Source: Gemmatimonadota bacterium
Lineage (GTDB): Bacteria; Gemmatimonadota; Gemmatimonadetes; Gemmatimonadales; Gemmatimonadaceae
Assembly (NCBI GenBank): GCA_947457715.1
Contig: CANGXK010000124.1
Location: forward strand, 1-7,437
Reading direction: 5' to 3'
DNA length: 7,437 nucleotides
Below, piece by piece: positions 1 through 5,414 of the stretch (the first letter of the stretch is position 1; each line of letters begins with the position of its first letter). The notes beneath the pieces were generated by a model. That model was not told the DNA's origin and ran no database searches. It saw only the letters and a list, made by a program, of their open reading frames with translations. The position numbers and the translations under genes are program-made.

Positions 1-58
1 CGGGGATCGCAACCTGGTGTGCGCGTGTCCGCCGATCGAGTCGTACGCGACTACTTGA
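1..58 (+). CDS. gcvP: Glycine dehydrogenase (glycine cleavage P protein), C-terminal end only
   Basis: Reading from base 2, the frame gives GDRNLVCACPPIESYATT and stops at TGA 56-58. The GDRNLxCxCPP stretch is the characteristic last segment of GcvP, the PLP-dependent enzyme that decarboxylates glycine and passes the aminomethyl group to the lipoyl arm of GcvH. Only 18 residues are in the window and the gene enters from the left edge. The identification is supported by gcvH lying about 670 bp away on the opposite strand and by a terminator-like hairpin 20 nt after the stop. The other forward frame that is open here (stop at 70-72) gives no recognisable protein. Whether this is a full-length GcvP or the split subunit 2 (GcvPB) cannot be seen from the tail alone. 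Confidence 0.8.
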   Translation, partial: GDRNLVCACPPIESYATT

Positions 59-78
59 GTTTTGCGTGGTGAGTGGTG

Positions 79-116
79 AGAACGGCGTGACTGCTTCGGT
101 GGTCACGCCGTTCTTG
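79..116 (+). terminator. UUCG-capped hairpin, likely gcvP terminator
   Basis: Arms agaacggcgtgac (79-91) and gtcacgccgttct (102-114) are perfectly complementary over 13 bp. The loop adds two G-U wobble pairs and a C-G pair closing a UUCG tetraloop (94-99), so the whole forms a stem of about 16 bp. It lies 20 nt after the gcvP stop. The 3' arm ends in TTCTT rather than a long U-run, so termination strength is uncertain. The near-symmetric hairpin could also act weakly on the other strand, stopping readthrough past the gcvH terminator. Confidence 0.7.
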
Positions 117-117
117 G

Positions 118-152
118 CTATGGGCTATGGGCTATGGGCCATGGGCTATGGG
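118..152. repeat. Five tandem copies of the 7-bp unit CTATGGG
   Basis: Units at 118-124, 125-131, 132-138, 139-145 and 146-152. The fourth has one substitution (CCATGGG). The array begins right after the gcvP hairpin and lies in non-coding DNA. A 7-bp period is not a multiple of three, so copy-number change would shift any reading frame across it, which fits the absence of a gene here. Function unknown; it may be a slippage product. Confidence 0.9.
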
Positions 153-210
153 CGCTCGGCGGGCGCTGAGTGCGTCGAGCCGCGGCGGCCGGGCGCGGGT
201 CATCCCGTTC

Positions 211-278
211 GCGGCCTTGCTGTGGCGGCGAACTCGGGAGCGCCACGCGGCGTCCGCGCGGCCGCCACAGAGGGCCGC
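211..278 (+). repeat. Palindromic intergenic element, copy 1
   Basis: A 68-nt element that can fold on itself. The outer arms are gcggccttgctgtggcggc (211-229) and gccgccacagagggccgc (261-278), matching except for a small mismatch and a one-base bulge, around a loop of about 31 nt. A second copy lies at 540-607 in the opposite orientation with the same length and about eight differences. Similarity extends leftwards (atcccgttc at 202-210 against atccccttc in copy 2). This resembles REP/BIME-type or miniature mobile repeats; the family is not one I can name. Confidence 0.75.
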
Positions 279-539
279 TCACGGGACGCCCGGCCCGGCA
301 GCCGCTCGCACCGGCGTGGGGCCGGGGCCGCGGCCGCGGTCGAGTTCCCTGCGCCTCGCACCGAACGGGGTGACTCCGAAAAGTCCGTAACGGGATTCCA
401 TCCCTCGGCGTGACCACGTCGCGTGGCGGCGGGGGAGTGGTACGCGCGCACCGCGGGCGAGTGGGGGCTCATCGCGGGCTGGGGTGTGGGAGGCCTGCGG
501 GACTCGCTCGGGGCCCGTGAGCGGCGCGGGGGCCGCGGA
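279..539. other. GC-rich spacer between the two palindromic elements, no gene seen
   Basis: Several open frames cross this stretch on both strands. They follow from the extreme GC content: their translations are Arg/Pro/Ala/Gly-rich, show no domain, and run through the repeats on either side. A short palindrome, CCACG-tcg-CGTGG, lies at 414-426. The block around 361-410 (containing aaaagtccgtaacgggat) is less GC-biased than its surroundings but I recognise nothing in it. Confidence 0.5.
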
Positions 540-607
540 GCGGCCCTCTGTGGCGGGCGCGCCGATGCCGCGTGGCGTTCCGATGTTCGCCGCCACAGCA
601 AGGCCGC
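540..607 (-). repeat. Palindromic intergenic element, copy 2 (inverted)
   Basis: The reverse complement aligns end to end, without gaps, with the element at 211-278. It starts with the same gcggccttgctgtggcggc arm and ends with the same ccacagagggccgc arm. Differences cluster in the loop just after the first arm. Because copies 1 and 2 face each other, they could pair either as two separate hairpins or as one long-range stem enclosing 279-539. Confidence 0.75.
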
Positions 608-656
608 GAAGGGGATCCCACGCTCCGACCGGGGCGGTCGCACACCCCCTCCCCGC

Positions 657-694
657 CGAAAGCAACAAGGCCCCGAGCACACAGCCCGGGGCCT
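657..694 (-). terminator. Intrinsic terminator of the coaE-gcvH unit
   Basis: On the minus strand the arms AGGCCCCG (694-687) and CGGGGCCT (675-668) form a perfect 8-bp GC-rich stem around an 11-nt loop. They are followed by the T-rich run TGTTGCTTTC. The hairpin begins about 30 nt after the gcvH stop codon, the expected position. Confidence 0.85.
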
Positions 695-724
695 CCCGCA
701 CCACGATCCAGCCGAAAAACAGAA

Positions 725-1111
725 CTACTCGCCCACGACGCCCTTGTACTCGTCGGCCGACAGCAGTCCAGCGTCACCGCCGGCCGCGACGCGCACCTTG
801 ATCATCCAGCCGTCGCCGTACGGGTCCGTGTTGATCAGCGCCGGCTCGCCATCGAGGCGACCGTTGATCTCGACCACTGCGCCGGCCACCGGCATAAACA
901 GCTCCGACACGGCCTTCACCGCTTCCACGGTGCCGAACACATCGTGCGAGCCGTACGTCGCGCCGACCTTGGGCAGCTCCACGTAGACGATGTCGCCCAA
1001 CTCACCCTGCGCGAAATCCGTGATCCCGATCGCGACGATCGCGGCATCGTCGGTGGCGCGGATGTATTCGTGTTCCTTGGTGTAGCGCAGATCGGCGGGG
1101 ATGTTCGACAC
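725..1111 (-). CDS. gcvH: Glycine cleavage system H protein
   Basis: A 128-residue lipoyl carrier, the usual GcvH size. It carries the aminomethyl group on a lipoyl-lysine between the P, T and L proteins of the cytosolic glycine cleavage system. The lipoylation site is Lys66 in GTVEAVKAVSEL, within the barrel-sandwich lipoyl domain. Other family marks are the N-terminal RYTKEHEYI (residues 9-17), GITDFAQGELGDIVYVELP (29-47) and the C-terminal PYGDGWMIKV (97-106). I chose GTG at 1111 because homologues begin just before this conserved N-terminus and a GGAG lies 5 nt upstream (GGAGtcctcGTG). The same frame stays open to 1294, but that extension is coaE read in another frame. It lies 28 bp after the coaE stop and is probably cotranscribed with it. 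gcvP ends on the opposite strand about 670 bp away, so gcvH is not in a gcvTHP operon here. Confidence 0.96.
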   Translation of the reverse strand: MSNIPADLRYTKEHEYIRATDDAAIVAIGITDFAQGELGDIVYVELPKVGATYGSHDVFGTVEAVKAVSELFMPVAGAVVEINGRLDGEPALINTDPYGDGWMIKVRVAAGGDAGLLSADEYKGVVGE

Positions 1112-1139
1112 GAGGACTCCAGAGGGGGAAAAGAAACGG

Positions 1140-1769
1140 TCACACCGTAGTATCCGCGGAGGCCCCGCGGAGGGGAAGCGCCAGAATCGTCTGCCACAGG
1201 TCGGCGACGCATCCTGCAAGCTGCTCTGGCGGACCATCGTTGTCGATGATCCACGTCGCTCCCGCCCGCTTTCGCGACGACGGCCACTGCGCATGCATCA
1301 TCGCTTGCGCTTGGTCACGCGACAAGGCGCGGTCGCGGACGAGTCGTTCGAGTCGCGCCGATTCCGGCGCATCGACCAGAATCACGCCATCGAACGCGTG
1401 CTCGAGACCGACTTCGAAGAGCAGCGGGATATCGGAGATGACGACCGCATCACCGCGCCGTTTGGCCTCGGTCAGCTGGCGTTCGCGCAAGCGGCCCACG
1501 GCCGGGTGCACGATGGCGTTCACCGCCTCGCGCGCCACCGGGTCCCGAAAGACACGATCGCGCAGCGCCGGCCGGTCGAGCGAGCCATCGGCGAGCAGAA
1601 TCGACGGGCCGAAGCGCTCGACGAGTGCCTCCAACGCGGGGGTGCCGGGACGCACCGCGTCGCGGGCCAGCAGGTCGGCATCGATGATGGTTGCCCCGTG
1701 GGCCGCCAGCAGTGCGGCGACGGTGCTCTTGCCGCTGGCGATGTTGCCGGTGAGCGCGAGTTGAAGCAT
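1140..1769 (-). CDS. coaE: Dephospho-CoA kinase
   Basis: A 209-residue P-loop kinase catalysing the last step of coenzyme A synthesis: ATP-dependent phosphorylation of the 3'-hydroxyl of dephospho-CoA. The Walker A loop is GNIASGKST (residues 8-16), followed by the substrate-binding DADLLAR (30-36). Further along are the HPAVGRLRERQ helix, the PLLFEVGLE motif, the RDRALSRDQAQAM lid region and IDNDG near the C-terminus, all typical of CoaE. Length is normal. ATG 1769 places the protein start directly at the first beta-strand (MLQLALTG), as in the family. The frame is open further upstream to about 1898, and no good Shine-Dalgarno precedes the ATG, so a slightly earlier start is not excluded. 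It is the first gene of a coaE-gcvH pair and is divergent from the sensor kinase. Confidence 0.96.
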   Translation of the reverse strand: MLQLALTGNIASGKSTVAALLAAHGATIIDADLLARDAVRPGTPALEALVERFGPSILLADGSLDRPALRDRVFRDPVAREAVNAIVHPAVGRLRERQLTEAKRRGDAVVISDIPLLFEVGLEHAFDGVILVDAPESARLERLVRDRALSRDQAQAMMHAQWPSSRKRAGATWIIDNDGPPEQLAGCVADLWQTILALPLRGASADTTV

Positions 1770-1808
1770 GACGAAACGTAGCACTCGCGCCCAAAGGCTC
1801 CGGCACGG

Positions 1809-1814
1809 GATAAT
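1809..1814 (+). promoter_or_regulatory. Possible -10 element for the sensor kinase
   Basis: GATAAT matches five of six bases of the sigma-70 -10 consensus and stands out in GC-rich DNA within the 144-bp divergent gap between coaE and the kinase. It would give a leader of nearly 100 nt. No convincing -35 hexamer is seen 16-18 bp upstream, and the site sits in a short palindrome (GGAT-A-ATCC), so it may instead be an operator or chance. Confidence 0.25.
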
Positions 1815-1913
1815 CCATCGGTCCACTGACGGTCGCCCCCCCGCCCTTGCACATTTCCCGTCAGCTCTCGAGGCGCCGCCGCCTGCGATCGCCCCCACAA
1901 CCGCCTCTGCTGC

Positions 1914-4784
1914 GTGCCTTCCGACCCGTCAGTCTCCTCTGCGTTGCTTCTCACGGCCGTCCTGACGCTCGATGACGTCCTCTTCGTCACGGACGAGCAG
2001 GGGCGTATTCGTGAGGCGAATCGGGCCGCCGGTGAGCTGATGGGGCGCGCGCCCGACGCTCTGCGCGGCCAGCTCCTGACGCAGTGCGCGCGCTCCGTGG
2101 CCGACGGCGTCCTGGCCGGGTGGATGGAGACGGCGCTGGTCGCTCCCGATGCGCCACCGCTCGAATTCTCCTCGTTCGCCGGCTCTCGTGAGCGCGTCTG
2201 GGAGGCGCGCCTGCATCGTGGACCTGCGGACGACGGCTCGCCCCTGCTTGTCGTGCAGCTTCGGGACGTCACCGATGAAGCGGTGGCCACGCAGGCGCTG
2301 CGTGAATCCGCACACCGGCTGCGTGAATCCGAACACCGGCTGCGTGAATCCGAACACCGGCTGCGTGGGGTCATCGACGCCGGGCTCGATGCCGTCGTGA
2401 TCGCTCGCGCCCATCGCCGCGCCGATGGCGCGATCGAGCGTTTCGAGATCCTCGAGGTGAACGCGCGCGCGGCCGCTCTCGTGCAGCGCACTCGCGAGGA
2501 ACTGCTCGGCCATTCCCTGATGGACATGTTCCCGAACGGTCGTGACTGGAATTGGTGGGAGCAGTGCTGCGCGGTGCTGATCACGGGGCAGCCGCTCGAG
2601 ACCACGCAGCATGCACCCACCCCGGACGAGCCGATGCGCCGGCTCCAGCACCAGTTCGTACTGGTGCCCGGCGATGCCGTGGCCATCGTGCAGCGCGACA
2701 TCACGCCGCGCCATTTCGAGCGCCTGGCCCTCGAAGCGAGTGACGCACGGCATCGCGACCTGTTCGAGCACCACGGGGCCGTGCAGCTGTTCGCCGATAT
2801 CGAAACGGCGCGCATCATCGACGTGAATCCGGCGGCGGTGACCTTCTACGGCTGGCCGCGCGACACGATGCGCGCGATGTATGTCACGGACCTCGAGGCG
2901 GTCGCGCTCGACCACTGGCGTGACACCACATCCTCGATCGAAACCGCGGCCGGGGCCGGACTCCGGGTGCACCGCGAGCACCGTGTCGCCGATGGCGTAT
3001 TGCGTCAGGTCGAGGTGTTCATCGGTGTCGTGGAGATCGCGCAGCGTCGCGTTCTGCACATCATCATTCAGGACCTGACCGATCGGGTGCGGGTCGAACG
3101 GCAGTGGCGCGAGTCGGAGGCGCGCTTTCACACGGTGATCGCCGGGGTGCAGGACGGCATCGTCCTGCACGATGAGACGGGGGCGATCTGTGCCTGCAAT
3201 CCGAGCGCCGTGCGGATGCTCGGGTTGCCGGGTGCGCCGGTGCCCGCACTCGAACCGGTTGACTCGGAGTGGCGGGCGGTTCATGACGACGGCTCGCCCT
3301 GGCCGCCCGCCACGCACCCGGGGCTGATCGCCTTGCAGACGGGGCAGCGCCAGCCACCCGCGCTCATGGGTGTGCCGCGTGGTGACGGGGCGTTCGACTG
3401 GCTCACCGTCACGGCCGACCCGCTGGTGCGGGCCGGCGAGCATCGTCCCTATGCATCGGTCGCCGTGTTCGCCGACGTCACCGAGGCGCGCCGCTCCGAA
3501 GAGCGGTTGCGGCAGGCGCAGGCGCTCGAAGCGGTCGGACAGCTCGCCGGAGGCATCGGACACGATTTTAATAATCTGCTTACCGTCATTCGCGGGTCGA
3601 CGGGCTTTCTCCGCGAAGGCGTCGGCCCAACATCCTTTTTTTCCGAGGATCTGGACGCCATTGAACGGGCCACCGAGCGCGCCGAGGAGCTCACGCGTCG
3701 CCTGCTCGCCGTGGGCCGCCGGCAGGTACTGCGGGCGGAGTCGGTGGAGCTGAGTCGCCTGCTGCGCGAGCGGCTCCCGGTCCTCCGCGCCGAAACGCCG
3801 GTGTCGATTGCCGTCCGGCTCGAGCTGAGCGAGTCGCCCGTGCAGGCGCTGGTCGATCGGGCGCGGTTGCTCGACGCCGTGCGTACGGTGGTCGACCACG
3901 CCTGCGCCTCGATGGTGGGCGCGGCGCCCGGAGGCACCCTGTCACTCGGCACGACGATCGTCATGGCGAGCCCTCCGCAGGCCGCTCCTGGCGACGTCCC
4001 GCGCGCGTACGCCGTGCTGTCGGTTCGCGACACCGGCGCCGGCATGCGCGCCAGCATGACGGCCCGCCTGGCCGAACCGTTCTTTGTGACGCAGCAGGAC
4101 GACGCGGACACGGACATGGGGCTCGGCTGGGTGCATGACTTTGTGCACCGGAGCCGCGGGTTCATCCAGTGCGACTCGGCACCGGGGGCAGGGACGACAC
4201 TCCGGCTGTTTTTCCCGGCATCCATGCTGCCCGAGCCGCCCGTCACGCCGGTGTCTTCGTCGCCGGTGTCTTCGTCGCCGGTGTCTTCGTCGCCGGTGAC
4301 TTCGTCGCCGGTGACTTCGTCGCCGTCGATGCCGCAGGAGGTCGTGCTGGCCGCGCCGGTGGCCGCGCCGGTGGCCGCGCCGGTGGCCGCGCCGGTGGCC
4401 GCGCCGGTGGCGTCCCGCGTGTTGCTGGTCGATGACGATCCGATGCTGCGCGATCTCGGGCAGCGGATGTTGCTCCAGCTCGGATATGCCGTCGTCGTGG
4501 CGTCATCGGGGCACCATGCGCTGGAGGTGCTCGCGTCGCACGCCGCCGACGTCTCGCTGATGATTACCGACGTGACCATGCCGGGCATGAGCGGCCTCAA
4601 GCTGATGGACGTCGTGGCCGCCCGGTACCCGGCGATGCCGATGGTGGCGGTGAGCGGCTACAGCGTGAGTCCGGGGGCACGCGAGTCGATCAATGCGCGA
4701 CGCGTGCCGGTTGTGAGCATGCCGTTCACCAGCCGTCAACTCGCTGGCGCGATCGCACTGGCGCTCGCGCGCACGCCGGACTGA
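1914..4784 (+). CDS. Soluble multi-PAS hybrid histidine kinase with receiver domain
   Basis: 956 residues with no transmembrane segment or signal peptide, so probably a cytosolic sensor. Domains in order: PAS-like 1 (about 11-115); a heptad linker (129-149); PAS-like 2 (about 150-265); PAS-like 3 (about 275-395); PAS-like 4 (about 398-520); HisKA with phospho-acceptor His550 in GQLAGGIGHDFNNLLTVI; HATPase (about 640-775); a low-complexity linker (776-835); and a C-terminal receiver (about 836-950) with DDD at 840-842 and phospho-acceptor Asp886 in MITDVTMPGMSG. In the HATPase, the G1 box DTGAGM (706-711) and the AEPFFVTQ F-box are kept. The N-box Asn is His (DHACASM, 661-667), and the G2 box reads DMGLGW (734-739), with Asp for the first Gly and about two residues missing after it. 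In the receiver the conserved Lys is Met936 (SMPF). GTG 1914 is the only start that keeps PAS 1 whole; no Shine-Dalgarno is visible. No DNA-binding output is present and no cognate regulator is adjacent. Signal and partner are unknown. Confidence 0.9.
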   Translation: MPSDPSVSSALLLTAVLTLDDVLFVTDEQGRIREANRAAGELMGRAPDALRGQLLTQCARSVADGVLAGWMETALVAPDAPPLEFSSFAGSRERVWEARLHRGPADDGSPLLVVQLRDVTDEAVATQALRESAHRLRESEHRLRESEHRLRGVIDAGLDAVVIARAHRRADGAIERFEILEVNARAAALVQRTREELLGHSLMDMFPNGRDWNWWEQCCAVLITGQPLETTQHAPTPDEPMRRLQHQFVLVPGDAVAIVQRDITPRHFERLALEASDARHRDLFEHHGAVQLFADIETARIIDVNPAAVTFYGWPRDTMRAMYVTDLEAVALDHWRDTTSSIETAAGAGLRVHREHRVADGVLRQVEVFIGVVEIAQRRVLHIIIQDLTDRVRVERQWRESEARFHTVIAGVQDGIVLHDETGAICACNPSAVRMLGLPGAPVPALEPVDSEWRAVHDDGSPWPPATHPGLIALQTGQRQPPALMGVPRGDGAFDWLTVTADPLVRAGEHRPYASVAVFADVTEARRSEERLRQAQALEAVGQLAGGIGHDFNNLLTVIRGSTGFLREGVGPTSFFSEDLDAIERATERAEELTRRLLAVGRRQVLRAESVELSRLLRERLPVLRAETPVSIAVRLELSESPVQALVDRARLLDAVRTVVDHACASMVGAAPGGTLSLGTTIVMASPPQAAPGDVPRAYAVLSVRDTGAGMRASMTARLAEPFFVTQQDDADTDMGLGWVHDFVHRSRGFIQCDSAPGAGTTLRLFFPASMLPEPPVTPVSSSPVSSSPVSSSPVTSSPVTSSPSMPQEVVLAAPVAAPVAAPVAAPVAAPVASRVLLVDDDPMLRDLGQRMLLQLGYAVVVASSGHHALEVLASHAADVSLMITDVTMPGMSGLKLMDVVAARYPAMPMVAVSGYSVSPGARESINARRVPVVSMPFTSRQLAGAIALALARTPD
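2298..2360 (+). repeat. Three tandem 21-bp repeats encoding the heptad LRES(A/E)HR
   Basis: Units at 2298-2318, 2319-2339 and 2340-2360 are identical except for one base (A versus E at codon 5). They are followed by a partial fourth copy (ctgcgtg, 2361-2367). Each unit is one coiled-coil heptad, placed in the signalling helix between PAS-like domains 1 and 2 of the kinase, so copy change would lengthen the helix by whole heptads without a frameshift. Confidence 0.95.
4251..4325 (+). repeat. Five tandem 15-bp repeats encoding PV(S/T)SS
   Basis: Three copies of gtgtcttcgtcgccg (4251-4295) then two of gtgacttcgtcgccg (4296-4325). In frame they give a Ser/Pro/Val-rich flexible tether between the kinase HATPase domain and the receiver. 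Near-perfect DNA identity points to recent slippage expansion. Confidence 0.95.
4350..4409 (+). repeat. Five tandem 12-bp repeats encoding AAPV
   Basis: Five identical copies of gccgcgccggtg at 4350-4361, 4362-4373, 4374-4385, 4386-4397 and 4398-4409. They encode an Ala/Pro tether directly before the receiver's first strand (SRVLLVDDD). This is a second, independent array 24 bp after the PV(S/T)SS array. Confidence 0.95.
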
Positions 4785-4800
4785 CGACCGCCAGCATTGC

Positions 4801-5412
4801 TCAGAGCAGTTGCTGCTGGCCTTCGGTCGGACGCGGGACGATGTGGCACGCGCGACAGCGCGCCTCGTAGGAATCTGCCGCGCCCACCATGATCGTCGGC
4901 GAGTCGTACGGCGCCGGCTTGCCGCCGATCAGCCGCTGATTGCGACTGGCCGGCGACCCGCACAACACACAGATGGCGTGCAGCTTGTCGACCATTTCCG
5001 CGACCGCCATGAGCTGCGGCATCGGCCCGAACGGTTCGCCACGAAAATCGCTGTCGATCCCGGCGAGAATGACGCGCCGGCCGCGATCGGCCAAGCTCGA
5101 CGCCACCTGCACGATGCCGGCATCGAGGAACTGCGCCTCGTCGATCGCGATCACCTGCGCCATCGGATCGAGACGCAGGAGTATCTGCGACGACGAGTCG
5201 ACCGGGATCGCCTCGACGGTGCGCCGGTCGTGGCTCGAGACCGCCCACAACCCGGCGTACCGGTCGTCGAGATGTGACTTGAAGACCTGCACGCGTTTGC
5301 GGGCGATGGTCGCCCGCCGCACGCGCCGCAACAGCTCCTCCGTCTTGCCGCTGAACATCGAGCCAGCGACGACCTCCATCCACCCACCGGAGACCTGAAA
5401 GCCGTCGCTCAT
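4801..5412 (-). CDS. tdk: Thymidine kinase, type II (TK1-like)
   Basis: A 203-residue cytosolic enzyme that phosphorylates thymidine to dTMP with ATP, for pyrimidine salvage. The P-loop is GSMFSGKTE (residues 17-25), the catalytic base Glu92 lies in IDEAQFLD, and the [12 protein letters not shown] loop is at 118-129. A structural zinc site is formed by Cys148/Cys151 (CVLC) and Cys186 with Cys189 or His190 (CRACH). The thymidine-binding lasso ends at [11 protein letters not shown]. Length is typical. ATG 5412 is preceded by GAGAG with 6-nt spacing and begins 2 bp after the stop of the upstream pseudohelicase gene, which suggests translational coupling. Its stop is 16 bp from the stop of the convergent sensor kinase, with no clear intrinsic terminator between them. 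Confidence 0.97.
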   Translation of the reverse strand: MSDGFQVSGGWMEVVAGSMFSGKTEELLRRVRRATIARKRVQVFKSHLDDRYAGLWAVSSHDRRTVEAIPVDSSSQILLRLDPMAQVIAIDEAQFLDAGIVQVASSLADRGRRVILAGIDSDFRGEPFGPMPQLMAVAEMVDKLHAICVLCGSPASRNQRLIGGKPAPYDSPTIMVGAADSYEARCRACHIVPRPTEGQQQLL

Positions 5413-5414
5413 GA

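Noticed and set aside
66..704. Several 60-160-codon frames on both strands in the gcvP-gcvH gap
   Set aside because: All pass through the 7-bp array or the palindromic elements and are Arg/Pro/Ala-rich. Similar peptides on opposite strands come only from the inverted DNA repeats.
1112..1294. N-terminal extension of GcvH
   Set aside because: The frame is open, but it overlaps coaE and adds 61 residues absent from GcvH. The GTG at 1111 has a well-placed GGAG and fits the conserved N-terminus.
2298..2360. Possible CRISPR-like array
   Set aside because: The units are directly adjacent with no spacers, in frame inside a kinase gene, and encode coiled-coil heptads.
1520..2818. A 432-codon minus-strand frame spanning coaE and the kinase
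   Set aside because: It runs across two confidently identified genes in another frame, and its Ser/Arg-rich translation has no motif.
1929..3899. A 656-codon open frame on the minus strand
   Set aside because: It lies fully antisense to the sensor kinase. Its translation is rich in Arg, His and Gly with no domain, and the plus-strand frame has clear PAS, HisKA and HATPase motifs. Long antisense frames are expected at this GC content.
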